Part shown: positions 26,191 through 34,696 of the stretch, piece after piece
Layout: each line of letters starts with the position of its first letter
Numbering within the stretch: the first letter of the stretch is position 1
Source of the DNA: Antarctobacter heliothermus
Lineage (GTDB): Bacteria; Pseudomonadota; Alphaproteobacteria; Rhodobacterales; Rhodobacteraceae
Reading direction: 5' to 3'
Length of the DNA stretch: 64,000 bases
NCBI RefSeq assembly: GCF_900188425.1
Contig: NZ_FZON01000011.1
Location: forward strand, 51,046-115,045
Notes under the pieces: model-generated
The model's database searches: none
Seen by the model: the letters and a program-made list of their open reading frames with translations, nothing else
What the model was told of the DNA's origin: nothing
Translations under genes and position numbers: made by a program

Positions 26191-26850
26191 TTAGCGGCAG
26201 ATCACCAGGAACGAGGCAAGCTCTGCTTGCAGGTCGATCGAGTAGGGATTCAGCGCGCAGCTTTCGTTCAGCTTCAGCGTGGTCGCCTGATATACCTCGA
26301 CCGTCTCGCTGGTGGCCTCGAAGACATCGGACTTGGTGATCGTGACGTAGTTGCGCCCATTGAACAGCGCGACCTTGTGCAAGGCGAACAACAGCGTCTG
26401 GCTGCCCACGGCGCGGCTGTCCCCGATCCCCATCTGAAAGCGGTCGCCGCTTTGCATGACATCCAGCGGATCGGCGACCAGCGTGCTGTCGATCACCTCG
26501 CGCCCGCTGTCGGCTGCCACCGCCGCGTCCGACACCGCAAGAACCGACCGGATCGTTTCCGACACGCATTTCATATAGCTTTCCTCGGCGTCGTCCGCCG
26601 GGTCATAGGTCAGTGTCTCCAGCACCATGCCGGCCTGATCCGGGTTGACGGCGGAACTGCGACCGCCGCGCAGTACCGTGAACGCCGTGGTCAACCGGGT
26701 GTCGAACCGGTTTTGTGTTTCAAGATTGAACCCGGCGGCACAGATGGCACCAGCAGCGCGAATGACCGAAACATCGATATCCTGCGCCGATGCCCCGGAC
26801 GCGAGCCCGGACAGAACACACATCAGGCCCAGCGTGCGACGAGGCGACAT
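26191..26850 (-). CDS. Secreted protein of unknown function
   Basis: The ATG at 26850 has AAGGAGTG upstream and yields a signal peptide (MSPRRTLGLMCVLSGLASGASAQ) in a 219-residue product; the upstream in-frame extension is not coding-like. The mature part has four Cys (GAICAAGF, MKCVSET, ESCALNP and the C-terminal VICR) that could form two disulfides. I do not recognise the fold. It is single and converges on tRNA-Ala. The 297-base spacer to the right (26851-27147) contains no further gene that I can support. Confidence 0.75.
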   Translation of the reverse strand: MSPRRTLGLMCVLSGLASGASAQDIDVSVIRAAGAICAAGFNLETQNRFDTRLTTAFTVLRGGRSSAVNPDQAGMVLETLTYDPADDAEESYMKCVSETIRSVLAVSDAAVAADSGREVIDSTLVADPLDVMQSGDRFQMGIGDSRAVGSQTLLFALHKVALFNGRNYVTITKSDVFEATSETVEVYQATTLKLNESCALNPYSIDLQAELASFLVICR

Positions 26851-27147
26851 GAAAGCACTCCTTGCAAATTCAAGACGAGCGTAGCAACGGCAAGGTTGGT
26901 TTCCAAGCCGCAGTTCCCGTTGGGGTGCGCCGCGGTCAATCACGGCCCCAAGCGTATTGCGTCCCGACCAAGCCGTCCCTCCCCGGCATGTCGCGCCCCG
27001 CGAACGGTCCGGCCAGAGACATCTGACCCGACCGCACATGTCAAACACAGCCTGCATGCCATGTTCCGCGGTCAGGGAAACCAGTCTTGCCCGATGGCCC
27101 GACCTCGCCTAACCTGAGACGCACGTTCTAAAATTCAGGATATCCAG

Positions 27148-27540
27148 ATGCATAGATTTTTTTGGCTGATGCTTTGCCTCTTGATGGCAAGCGGCGCGCA
27201 GGAAGCCGCTGCGCAAAACAACAATTTCGCCGTCTACTTCAAGAATGAATGTTGGCGACGCATCCAGACCGCAATCCACGTCCGGGATATGTCGGGCAAT
27301 TGGGTGACCAAGGGCTGGTGGACATTGGAACCCGGTCAGCAGGCCTTTGTCGCCACAACGACCAACCGGATCTTTTATACCTATGGCGAGAGCATTGCGC
27401 CGATCAGTGAGCGGATCAATTGGGCCGGGACTGACCGGCACTACCACATTCGCGGATCGTCCAATACTTACGGGTTCCGCACGCGCCGGATGGACATGTC
27501 CAACTGGGGCACATGGACCGAACGGTTCACCTGCAACTGA
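27148..27540 (+). CDS. Small secreted protein, DUF1036-like
   Basis: The 130-residue product has a signal peptide (MHRFFWLMLCLLMASGAQEAAAQ), then NNNFAVYFKNECWRRIQTAI, WVTKGWWTLEPGQQAFV and a final FTCN. The WVTKGWW...PG stretch and paired Cys recall DUF1036 proteins, but the match is from memory and weak. The function is unknown. AT-rich DNA precedes the gene and a perfect hairpin follows its stop. Confidence 0.7.
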   Translation: MHRFFWLMLCLLMASGAQEAAAQNNNFAVYFKNECWRRIQTAIHVRDMSGNWVTKGWWTLEPGQQAFVATTTNRIFYTYGESIAPISERINWAGTDRHYHIRGSSNTYGFRTRRMDMSNWGTWTERFTCN

Positions 27541-27550
27541 CGGCACTTTC

Positions 27551-27580
27551 TTCCCGCAAGGCCCTGCGGTCTTGCGGGAA
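27551..27580. terminator. Perfect 10-bp hairpin after the DUF1036-like gene
   Basis: TTCCCGCAAG pairs with CTTGCGGGAA around a 10-base loop, 11 bases after the stop codon. There is no T-tract, so it is either a Rho-dependent 3' end stabiliser or a weak terminator. Confidence 0.55.
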
Positions 27581-27733
27581 CGCCGTAGGATGCCCGCCTG
27601 CCGGTTCCATGCGTGTCGGATGGGTATCGGCAGGATCGGCAAGCCGCAGGTTCCGCGTCCGGCGATTCCCCCGATTGATGTGCTACACTCCCCCGACCGC
27701 TCGACAACAGAGCGGATCCTGGAGGAGACAATC

Positions 27734-28210
27734 ATGTATTTGAATCGTTTTTCGGCCTTTGCGGCCATAGTTTTTTTTGCGTCCACTCCGGCTTTGGCCG
27801 AAACTGTCAACGTATCCGGTGTCGGGCATGGCAGTTCGACAGCCGTAGCCATGCCCGCCTCAGAGAGCCTGATCGTGGTCCACGTCACGTCGAGCTACGA
27901 TCGCTTCGACACCGAGGACGCTGACAACCCCTTTGCATCGGCCACAGGCCCCTGCTTTGGCGCGATCCTGGTCGACAAGGGCGTCGTCTCGGGCGAGGGC
28001 TTGTGCCACTACACCGATGCCAACGACGACGTCGCGGTTATCAAGTGGATGGCCAACGGGATGAGCGCCGAAGGTCGCACTCTGGGTGATTGGATGGTGC
28101 TGGGCGGCACCGGCAGATGGGCCTCGATCACCGGCGGCGGCGCGTTTGACGCAGGCGGCGAAGGGGATGATTATACCAACATCATCAACGGCAAAGTGAC
28201 CATGAACTGA
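27734..28210 (+). CDS. Secreted Gly-rich protein of unknown function
   Basis: GGAGGAG lies 7 bases before the ATG at 27734. The 158-residue protein has a signal peptide (MYLNRFSAFAAIVFFASTPALA) and a mature part rich in Gly, Val and Asp with a single Cys pair (TGPCFGAIL, EGLCHYT), ending GGKVTMN-like (NGKVTMN). The pattern suggests a small beta-sandwich or barrel. I do not recognise the family. Confidence 0.75.
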   Translation: MYLNRFSAFAAIVFFASTPALAETVNVSGVGHGSSTAVAMPASESLIVVHVTSSYDRFDTEDADNPFASATGPCFGAILVDKGVVSGEGLCHYTDANDDVAVIKWMANGMSAEGRTLGDWMVLGGTGRWASITGGGAFDAGGEGDDYTNIINGKVTMN

Positions 28211-28259
28211 ATGGTTCACCTGCGTTCAGGCGCGCAGGTCCGTCCGAACGGCACACAGG

Positions 28260-28282
28260 CAACTGGCGCATCGCGCCAGTTG
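28260..28282. terminator. 10-bp hairpin between convergent genes
   Basis: CAACTGGCGC pairs with GCGCCAGTTG around a 3-base loop (ATC). It lies between the convergent genes ending at 28210 and 28346 and could act as a shared 3' structure in either direction, though no T-tract is present. Confidence 0.5.
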
Positions 28283-28345
28283 GCCACCCCGACAGGGTTC
28301 CGTCCCGGTTGACCGGACCCGTCTCGCGGCGCTTTGGCGCTGCCT

Positions 28346-28819
28346 TCATCCAGCCAGCGCCACCCCCCACATCCCAAGCCCGAACACCGTATGTGCCACC
28401 AGCCCCATGCCGCGCGCCTTCCACGGTGTCGCGGTGCGCGACGCGGCCCAGCCCAGCCCCATGCCCGGCTGCAACAGGAACCAGCCTGCGGTGATGGTCA
28501 GCAACGAAAAGATCCAGACCGGGACAAAGCTGGGGTCGCCAAACCACGCCCGCCCGGCGATCAGCGCAAAGATCACGCCATAGGCGATGCCCACCGCATA
28601 GTGAAAGATCCAGCCCAGCGCGCGTTCCCCCGCCACCGGGGCGGCCTGACCGATGTCATCATGAAACACGCTGCCGCGGAACAGATGCGCCACCCAGCGT
28701 CCGACATTGCCCCAGTTCGGCCGTGGCAGTCCCGCCACCCGCGCCAGCAGCAGCGCCCAGAGATCCATCGCCATCGTGCCGCCAATGCCGATCAGAATAC
28801 CCGCAATGAGAATGCCCAT
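28346..28819 (-). CDS. DUF2938-family membrane protein
   Basis: The ATG at 28819 is preceded by GGGGGGACAG. The 157-residue protein has four membrane segments and the DUF2938 pattern: GTMAMDLWALLLARVAGLPRP, NVGRWVAHL, LGWIFHYAVGIAYGVIFA and a C-terminal TPWKARGMGLVAHTVFGLG. Its function is unknown. It is the only gene on its strand here, divergent from the cold-shock gene with a 301-base spacer. Confidence 0.85.
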   Translation of the reverse strand: MGILIAGILIGIGGTMAMDLWALLLARVAGLPRPNWGNVGRWVAHLFRGSVFHDDIGQAAPVAGERALGWIFHYAVGIAYGVIFALIAGRAWFGDPSFVPVWIFSLLTITAGWFLLQPGMGLGWAASRTATPWKARGMGLVAHTVFGLGMWGVALAG

Positions 28820-29120
28820 CTGTCCCCCCAAAAACCTTTGGGCCAACATGGGGCAATCCGCCGGGGCCCGCAATCCATCCCGCCGCCGCCTTGCCCCTGT
28901 GCGCGACGTCCCTGCCGACCGGGGATGCCCGCGCAATGTCCCACCCGCTGATTGATCCCACTTGATCCGAATCCCCGAATCTGAGAATTTTTGAGCGCTA
29001 CGTTATCACTATCGTCTTCCTGTCTCCGCCTTGCGGTGTCAGCGCAATCGATACTGCTCTGACCTATGCCGGGCCGCAGCACTTCCGCGTGCGGCAGAAC
29101 ACGAACATGGAGACATCACG
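28820..29120. promoter_or_regulatory. Cold-shock gene leader with hairpin
   Basis: The 301-base spacer contains no gene I can support. An AT-rich patch near 28980-29015 is the likely promoter region of the cold-shock gene. Downstream, GCCGCA at 29073-29078 pairs with TGCGGC at 29090-29095, and a competing stem GCAC/GTGC overlaps it. A structured leader of about 100 bases fits the known post-transcriptional control of csp mRNAs, but this is inference. Confidence 0.5.
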
Positions 29121-29327
29121 ATGGCGACTGGCACCGTGAAATGGTTCAACACCACCAAAGGCTTTGGCTTTATCGCGCCCGAAGGCGGCGGCAAGGATAT
29201 CTTTGTCCACATTTCAGCGGTCGAGCGGTCCGGCCTGACCGGCCTTGCCGACAACCAGAAAGTCAGCTTTGAGATGCAAACCGGCCGTGACGGCCGCGAG
29301 AGCTCCTCTGATATCGAACTGCTCTGA
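29121..29327 (+). CDS. Cold-shock protein, CspA family
   Basis: The 68-residue product MATGTVKWFNTTKGFGFIAP... has both RNA-binding motifs (KGFGFI and DIFVHIS) of a single cold-shock domain. It binds single-stranded RNA or DNA and acts as an RNA chaperone. The ATG at 29121 follows GGAGACATCACG. In-frame residues upstream are leader sequence, not coding. It converges on the thioesterase gene only 2 bases away, with no terminator between them. Confidence 0.96.
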   Translation: MATGTVKWFNTTKGFGFIAPEGGGKDIFVHISAVERSGLTGLADNQKVSFEMQTGRDGRESSSDIELL

Positions 29328-29329
29328 TC

Positions 29330-29734
29330 TTATGCGCCGCCCGGGACTTCGGACTCGGGCGGCACCTCGCGCTTGCTGCCCTCGTGGTCGATGGCCACAT
29401 AGGTGAACACCGCCTCTGTCACCTTTTCGCGCTTGCCGATCCGGTTGCGCAGGGCCCAGGCCTCTAGCCCGATGGCCATCGACGTCCGCCCGACCCGCAC
29501 CAATCGGGCGTAGATGCACAGCACATCGCCCACCTTGACCGGACGGATGAATTTCATGGCGTCCACCGCGACGGTTGCCACCCGGCCCTGCGCGCGCTGG
29601 CCCGCGACCATGCCGCTGGCAATGTCCATCTGCGCCAGCACCCAACCGCCAAAGATGTCGCCGTTCACATTCACATCCGCCGGCATTGCCAGCGTCCGCA
29701 GCGTCAATTCGCCTTTTGGGCCGCTTTCTTCCAT
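29330..29734 (-). CDS. YciA-type acyl-CoA thioesterase (hotdog fold)
   Basis: Starting at 29734 after AAAGGGAGCAGG, the 134-residue protein shows the acyl-CoA hydrolase pattern: LRTLAMPADVNVNGDIFGGW with catalytic Asp, QMDIASG, and AVDAMKFIRPVKVGDVLCIY. It should hydrolyse short to medium acyl-CoAs in the cytoplasm. A longer frame to 29782 lacks a better ribosome site. Confidence 0.93.
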   Translation of the reverse strand: MEESGPKGELTLRTLAMPADVNVNGDIFGGWVLAQMDIASGMVAGQRAQGRVATVAVDAMKFIRPVKVGDVLCIYARLVRVGRTSMAIGLEAWALRNRIGKREKVTEAVFTYVAIDHEGSKREVPPESEVPGGA

Positions 29735-29839
29735 GGACCTGCTCCCTTTGTTGAACCGGGCTGCCCGCTGTGCGCGATACACCGTGTCCCATCAGTGACC
29801 CAATTCGCGGCATGTGACCAGCCAAACGCCGCACCGCGC

Positions 29840-30295
29840 CTATTTCAGTGCCCGATTCAGCACCAGTCCAAACCCGGCAATCAGGCTGCCCATCAGCCCC
29901 AGAAACACCGCATGCGCCGTGCGGAACAGATCCTGCCGGTTGGCCATTGGCTGCCCACCCACAATGCGCACCCGGATGTCCGATCCGGGCGGATAGTCTG
30001 CCACCAACGCGCGCGCCCGCTCTGCATTGCCCCGTTGCGTCAGCGCCAGCAGGCCATTGATGGCCACCTGCGTGCCGCTGTCGCGCGGCCATTCCACGGT
30101 GATCACTGGGTCTGTTCGCGTCGTGCCATTGCCGACTGGCGACCTGACAACCGTCGCGGTTTCCACCGTCAGGGTCTGACGCGGGCTGAACAGCGATACC
30201 GGCGGCGGCTCTCCCCAGCGGGCGCTCAGCGTCGCAAACCAGACAAACAACAGACCCACGAAGAGTACCCCGTACCGCAACACACCTGTCAGCAT
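29840..30295 (-). CDS. Membrane protein with two terminal helices, DUF3592-like
   Basis: The 151-residue product (ATG at 30295) has an N-terminal helix (LRYGVLFVGLLFVWFATL), a central beta-rich soluble part with VRIVGGQP, and a C-terminal helix (AVFLGLMGSLIAGFGLVL). This two-helix layout around a small domain resembles DUF3592 proteins. It precedes a second small membrane gene on the same strand only 28 bases away, so the two may be co-transcribed. The function is unknown. Confidence 0.7.
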   Translation of the reverse strand: MLTGVLRYGVLFVGLLFVWFATLSARWGEPPPVSLFSPRQTLTVETATVVRSPVGNGTTRTDPVITVEWPRDSGTQVAINGLLALTQRGNAERARALVADYPPGSDIRVRIVGGQPMANRQDLFRTAHAVFLGLMGSLIAGFGLVLNRALK

Positions 30296-30323
30296 CCGCT
30301 TTCCTTTCCCGCGCGTGTGCGCC

Positions 30324-31019
30324 TTATCCGGCTGGCAGGCACACGCCATCAAATCCCCGGCCCGTCACCTTGGGGGTGCGCGACGGCCGGTGCGGCAGCC
30401 GGCAGGCGACCACGGTCAACCCGGCCGGGTTGGATGGCAGCGACGACAGGCCCGCAGTGCCGGGATCGAACCGCGCCACCTCTCCCGGCGCAATCGTCAC
30501 TGATTGCGCGCAGGGGTCAGGGTTTTGCTCGGTCGGCAAGCACAACCCGACGGTGATCGGAAAATCGCAAGTGTTGGTCACGTCCTGCGGTTGTACCTGC
30601 CCCAGCATCCCGCGCGTGCAGTGATTCACATCCGACCGGAACGACGCGCGCTGATAAGAGCCGGTGACGGCGTCCAGCAGCGGCGGCACCGCAAATGTCG
30701 CCACGCCCCCCGCCAGTGCCGCCGCCCACAACGGCACCCGGCGCGGCGCGCCCTTGCGTTCGAACAGCACCGCCGCAATCAGCGCCACCCAGACCCCGAT
30801 GAACAGCGCCCCACTGGTGATTTCAGGCAGCCAGGAGGTCGACCGCCACAGATCCTGTGCCCAGGCCAAGGCGGGCATCCCCAGCCATGCAGTCGCAACA
30901 CCGACCAGCGCCGTAGCCCAAAGCGGCAGTCGCCGCGTGCCAGAGCGATTGACCACGGCCCGGACCACAACCGCCGTCACGATCGCCAAGAAAATCGCAC
31001 CTTCCATCAGCTCTGGCAT
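30324..31019 (-). CDS. Membrane protein with Cys-containing C-terminal domain, unknown function
   Basis: The 231-residue product from 31019 (MPELMEGAIFLAIVTAVVVRA) has three membrane segments (about 8-25, 36-55, 70-90), a repeated RRLPLWATAL / RRVPLWAAAL motif after each loop, then a soluble part from about residue 115 with several Cys (VNHCTRG, TNTCDF, GLCLP, DPCAQS). The repeated helix motif suggests an internal duplication. I know of no function. It lies upstream of the DUF3592-like gene. Confidence 0.7.
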   Translation of the reverse strand: MPELMEGAIFLAIVTAVVVRAVVNRSGTRRLPLWATALVGVATAWLGMPALAWAQDLWRSTSWLPEITSGALFIGVWVALIAAVLFERKGAPRRVPLWAAALAGGVATFAVPPLLDAVTGSYQRASFRSDVNHCTRGMLGQVQPQDVTNTCDFPITVGLCLPTEQNPDPCAQSVTIAPGEVARFDPGTAGLSSLPSNPAGLTVVACRLPHRPSRTPKVTGRGFDGVCLPAG

Positions 31020-31230
31020 GGCCTGTCCCTTTTGCCGCAACACGCGGCCCGCAGGCCGCCGCCCAGCTTTGCCGCAAAGCCTCTGCCGCCTCAAGGCCGT
31101 CCACAATACCGCCACCCCGACAGTCCAAAGGCCCCGCCGAGCGTGTGGCGCCACACGTCCCGGCGCGGTTTGCTCTTGCGCTGCGCGGCTTTGGCGTTTT
31201 TCATGGTCGGGTATTCCAGAGGTTCCGCCC

Positions 31231-31665
31231 ATGCTGCACAACGTGCCCCCCATCCTGTCCCCCGACATCCTGCACACGCTGAGGGCCATGGGCCACGGCG
31301 ATGAGATCGTGATTTCGGATGCGAATTTCCCCGCCTATTCAATGGGGTGCAAGGTGCATCGCCTGGACGGCATCACCGCAACGGATGTGCTGGAAGCGGT
31401 GCTGACGCTGATGCCGCTCGACAGTTTCGTGAGCGACCCATCACAGACCATGCAAGTGGTCGACGACCCGGATGCCATTCCGGAAATCGTGCAGGAATTT
31501 CAGGGTATTATCGACCGCGCGGCCGACCATCCCGCACCCATTGCAACGCTGGAACGCTTTGCCTTTTACGAGCGCGCCAAGACGACCTTTGCGGTGATTC
31601 AGACTGGGGAATCAAGGCTTTATGGCAATATCATCCTGAAAAAGGGGGTCATCCCGCCGCGCTAA
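31231..31665 (+). CDS. RbsD/FucU-family sugar mutarotase
   Basis: The ATG at 31231 follows CCAGAGGTTCC. The 144-residue protein has the FucU pattern: LHTLRAMGHGDEIVISDANFPA with the catalytic His, and TLERFAFYERAKTTFAVIQTGESRLYGNIILKKGV at the C-terminus (about residues 103-138). It interconverts anomers of fucose or a related sugar. No fucose operon is adjacent; an aldo/keto reductase lies 21 kb away, so the substrate is open. Confidence 0.9.
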   Translation: MLHNVPPILSPDILHTLRAMGHGDEIVISDANFPAYSMGCKVHRLDGITATDVLEAVLTLMPLDSFVSDPSQTMQVVDDPDAIPEIVQEFQGIIDRAADHPAPIATLERFAFYERAKTTFAVIQTGESRLYGNIILKKGVIPPR

Positions 31666-31752
31666 CGGTCACATCCCTGACAGGTATTGGAAACATGACT
31701 GTCGAAAAGGCCTCGTCTGCCCCACATTCAATGGCAGAGAAGGAGACCTGAG

Positions 31753-31854
31753 ATGACCAAGCACAATCAACCCAGCCCCGCCCAGCCGACCACGCCCACC
31801 CCCGGCAACACCAAGCCGCAAACCTACCGCTTTACCGATTGGGCGGCGTTCTAA
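31753..31854 (+). CDS. 33-residue small protein
   Basis: A strong ribosome site (AGGAGACCTGAG) precedes the ATG. The peptide is MTKHNQPSPAQPTTPTPGN, then a Pro-rich stretch ending TYRFTDWAAF and TAA. It has no signal peptide or membrane helix. The ribosome site, the spacing and the hydrophobic aromatic C-terminus argue that it is translated. It lies in the 227-base space between the mutarotase gene and the convergent urease-end gene. The function is unknown. Confidence 0.55.
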   Translation: MTKHNQPSPAQPTTPTPGNTKPQTYRFTDWAAF

Positions 31855-31892
31855 GCCGCCCGTCGCCCCCTGAAAACAAGCGGTTTTCCCGG

Positions 31893-32984
31893 TCAGCCGC
31901 GCAATCGGTCCGGGGCCAGCGCAGCCACCACATCCGCCGTCAAAGTAGGCGGTTCGCCAAGGCACAGGGCCGCCGCCAGACACGCCAGCGCAGGCGAGGT
32001 CTGCACCCCATAGCCACCCTGCCCGGCCAGCCAGAAAAAGCCCGCCGCATCGGGGTCCATCCCCACCACCGGCGTCTTGTCCGCCACAAAGCTGCGCATC
32101 CCAGCCCAGCTATGGGACGGACGCACCAGCGGCACATCCACCATCTGCGAAAAGCGGTCCAGCCCCTCGGCCAGCACCATGTCGTCGGCGTGAATGTCCC
32201 CCGGTGTCACCGGGTCTTCATCCGCCGGAGAGATCATCAACCGCCCCGCCTCTGGCTTGGCGTACCACGTCTCGGCGATGGACCCGAACAGCGGCCAGCC
32301 GTCCGGGTCAATGCCCGCAGGCAGCGCCATGATCACCGCAGAGCGCCGTTTCGGCACCAGCCCCACGGGGCCCACACCTGCCATCTGCGCCACCTGATCG
32401 GCCCAGCCGCCCGCCGCGTTGACCACGATCCCGGCGGTAAAAACCTGTCCCCCCACCTCGACCCGCCAGCCAGTGCCGTCCCGCGTGATGGCCGTGACCC
32501 GGCCGCCGGTCTCAATCGCGCCGCCGCGCGACCGAAACAGCCGCGCATAGCCCTGCAACAGCCGGTCGACGTCGATGCCCTGCGCGTCCCGCTCCAGCAT
32601 CGCTGCCGCGATCTGGTCGGTGCGCAGGACCGGCACCAAATCGGTGGCTTCTGCCGCCGTCAGCCGGTCGATCCCGGTTGAGCCGTCCAGATAGTCCTCC
32701 AGAACCTGCAATTCCTCGTCGCGGGCCAGCATCAACTCGCCCCGTGGCGACAGCACGCTGTCCCCCAACAGGTCGCCAGCCAGTGCCGGATAGGCCGCCG
32801 CGTTCAACGCGCGCAGGACCGAGTTGCCATAGTTGCGGATAAAGATCGCCGCCGAACGCCCGGTCGAGTGATAGCCAATCTGCGGCTCTGCCTCGATCAC
32901 CGTCACCTTGGCGCTGCGGGCCAGTTCCGCCGCCGCGCTGATCCCGGCGATCCCGCCGCCGATTACGATGATGTCCTGCGACAT
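31893..32984 (-). CDS. FAD-dependent D-amino-acid/glycine oxidase-like protein (DAO family)
   Basis: The 363-residue protein opens with a Rossmann FAD motif (IIVIGGGIAGISAAAELARS) followed by YHSTGRSAA, and ends with a DAO-family FAD segment (GFFWLAGQGGYGVQTSPAL). Members oxidise amine substrates such as glycine, sarcosine or D-amino acids, giving an imine that releases ammonia. It begins 2 bases after ureG and is the last gene of the urease operon, which suits a role in supplying or scavenging nitrogen. The substrate cannot be read from the sequence. Confidence 0.87.
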   Translation of the reverse strand: MSQDIIVIGGGIAGISAAAELARSAKVTVIEAEPQIGYHSTGRSAAIFIRNYGNSVLRALNAAAYPALAGDLLGDSVLSPRGELMLARDEELQVLEDYLDGSTGIDRLTAAEATDLVPVLRTDQIAAAMLERDAQGIDVDRLLQGYARLFRSRGGAIETGGRVTAITRDGTGWRVEVGGQVFTAGIVVNAAGGWADQVAQMAGVGPVGLVPKRRSAVIMALPAGIDPDGWPLFGSIAETWYAKPEAGRLMISPADEDPVTPGDIHADDMVLAEGLDRFSQMVDVPLVRPSHSWAGMRSFVADKTPVVGMDPDAAGFFWLAGQGGYGVQTSPALACLAAALCLGEPPTLTADVVAALAPDRLRG

Positions 32985-32986
32985 GG

Positions 32987-33598
32987 TTAAAGCCCCGCGA
33001 TTTCCCTTATTTCGCGCAGGATCTTGTCCACACCTTCGCCGCCCTTCAAGGCGGAAAACACAAACGGTCGGCCCGCGCGCATCCGCGTGGCATCCCGTTC
33101 CATCACCTCCAACGAGGCCCCGACATAGGGCGCCAGATCGGTCTTGTTGATCACCAGCAGGTCTGACCGCGTGATAGCCGGGCCGCCCTTGCGCGGAATT
33201 TCCTCCCCGGCGGCCACGTCGATCACATAGACCGTCAGGTCCGCCAGTTCCGGGCTGAAGGTGGCCGACAGGTTGTCGCCGCCGGACTCGATCAGCACCA
33301 CCTGCACCTCTGGGTGGCGCTGCCGCATCTCGGCCACGGCGGCGAGGTTGATCGAGGCATCCTCGCGGATCGCCGTATGCGGGCAGCCGCCGGTTTCGAC
33401 CCCGATCACCCGATCGGCGGGCAGGATCTGCATCCGCATCAACGCCTCAGCGTCCTCTTGGGTGTAGATGTCGTTGGTGATGACGCCGATGGAAAACTCA
33501 TCCTTCAACCGCTCGGCCAGCCGCGCGGTCAGGGTGGTCTTGCCGGCACCGACGGGTCCGCCGATGCCGATACGCAAGGGGCCGTTCATTTGGGTCAT
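32987..33598 (-). CDS. ureG: Urease accessory GTPase UreG
   Basis: The 203-residue protein has the P-loop [15 protein letters not shown], the metal-binding [20 protein letters not shown] with the Cys-Pro-His motif, [17 protein letters not shown] and [13 protein letters not shown] for guanine specificity. UreG hydrolyses GTP to drive nickel insertion into apo-urease together with UreD, UreF and UreE. It overlaps ureF by 4 bases. Confidence 0.97.
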   Translation of the reverse strand: MTQMNGPLRIGIGGPVGAGKTTLTARLAERLKDEFSIGVITNDIYTQEDAEALMRMQILPADRVIGVETGGCPHTAIREDASINLAAVAEMRQRHPEVQVVLIESGGDNLSATFSPELADLTVYVIDVAAGEEIPRKGGPAITRSDLLVINKTDLAPYVGASLEVMERDATRMRAGRPFVFSALKGGEGVDKILREIREIAGL

Positions 33599-34236
33599 GA
33601 CTGGAATAGCCTTGGTTCAAGTGTTTCGTGTCGCATGGCGGCGACGTCAGACAGAAAGGCAGAAGAGGACATGTCGTCCAGCGTCAACGCCCCCGTGCTG
33701 GTGGCCACATCGGCGCACAGCGGCGTCAGCCGGGACACCACGCCTTGCGCTGCGGTCTGGCCCAGAGGCATCAGCCGTTGCGCGGCAGAGATCAGGTTGC
33801 CCGCAAAGGCATTCAGATACAGCGCCGCCGCCTGCTCCGGGTCCATCCCCATCTGCCGCGCCGCCGCCCCCAGCGCCACAGGCAGCAGCATCGGTGGCAG
33901 GTCCAGCCCCCAGACCTCTGCGGTGACCTTGGCAAAGGCCGCGCCCTGCCGCTCTGCCTCGCGCAGGCGTTCCTGTGCAGGCGACCATGCGCGGGCCAGC
34001 GCGTCCAACTCAGCCACAGGGTGCTCCCCCCGCCACGCCAACCAGATCCACAGCGCATCGGTCTTGCCCGACCCATCGGACAGGATGTCCCGCAACCACG
34101 CCTCCAGCGTGGCGGCATCTGTCACCCACCCCGCCTGCACCGCCGTTTCCAATCCGTGCGAATAGGCAAAGGCCCCCACTGGATAGGCAGGCGACAGCCA
34201 TTGCGTCAGGGTCAGCAGAGTGTGGTCAATGGGCAT
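33595..34236 (-). CDS. ureF: Urease accessory protein UreF
   Basis: From the ATG at 34236 the 213-residue all-helical protein shows the UreF pattern: [21 protein letters not shown] and [26 protein letters not shown] at the C-terminus. UreF binds UreD on apo-urease and gates UreG. Upstream in-frame ATGs at 34257 and 34281 lie further inside ureE; the chosen start overlaps ureE by 11 bases. The exact start is uncertain. Confidence 0.93.
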   Translation of the reverse strand: MPIDHTLLTLTQWLSPAYPVGAFAYSHGLETAVQAGWVTDAATLEAWLRDILSDGSGKTDALWIWLAWRGEHPVAELDALARAWSPAQERLREAERQGAAFAKVTAEVWGLDLPPMLLPVALGAAARQMGMDPEQAAALYLNAFAGNLISAAQRLMPLGQTAAQGVVSRLTPLCADVATSTGALTLDDMSSSAFLSDVAAMRHETLEPRLFQS

Positions 34237-34696
34237 GGGCGGTGTGGCCGTGCTCATGGCTGTGGGTGCGACCGTGCCCATAGGCGCCGCCCTCTGGCGT
34301 AAAGGGTTCCGACACCTCGGTGATGGTCGCGCCCAGATGCTCCAGCATGTGCCGGATCACCGGGTCGCGCTGAATCAGCAGCCGTTCGCCCGCCACCTGA
34401 CAGGGCGTGTGCCGGTTGCCGATATGCCACGCCAGCCGGGCCAGATCGCCGGTCACGGCCAGCAAGTCCTCTTCGGCAGCGATCACCTCAACCAACCGCC
34501 CGTCCCCCCGTTCAAGCGCGTCGCCGTGATCCAATGACGTGGTCTGTTCCAGATCCACGACGAAACGCTCCCCTGCGACAGTGGTCAGCACCTTGCGGCG
34601 CAGGAACCGCGCGTCATAGGTCAGCCGACAGCTGTCATGTGCCCCGGACCATTCTCCGGCGCGATGCAGGGTCTGGGCGACGGGCAACTCTGTCAC
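34226..34696 (-). CDS. ureE: Urease nickel metallochaperone UreE
   Basis: The 156-residue protein has a UreE N-terminal domain (CRLTYDARFLRRKVLTT), a central domain with LAWHIGNRHTPCQV containing the nickel-site His, and a His-rich C-terminal tail ending [17 protein letters not shown]. UreE delivers nickel to UreG. The tail would store extra metal. It overlaps the preceding secreted-protein gene by 4 bases. Confidence 0.96.
   Translation of the reverse strand: MTELPVAQTLHRAGEWSGAHDSCRLTYDARFLRRKVLTTVAGERFVVDLEQTTSLDHGDALERGDGRLVEVIAAEEDLLAVTGDLARLAWHIGNRHTPCQVAGERLLIQRDPVIRHMLEHLGATITEVSEPFTPEGGAYGHGRTHSHEHGHTAHAH

Noticed and set aside
30664..31230. N-terminal extension of the FucU-type mutarotase
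   Set aside because: The frame is open only as a shadow of the membrane-protein gene on the minus strand. FucU homology begins at the ATG at 31231.
34010..34302. Frames overlapping ureE and ureF as a separate gene
   Set aside because: The urease accessory genes explain both the codon pattern and the homology. The overlapping frames have no ribosome site.
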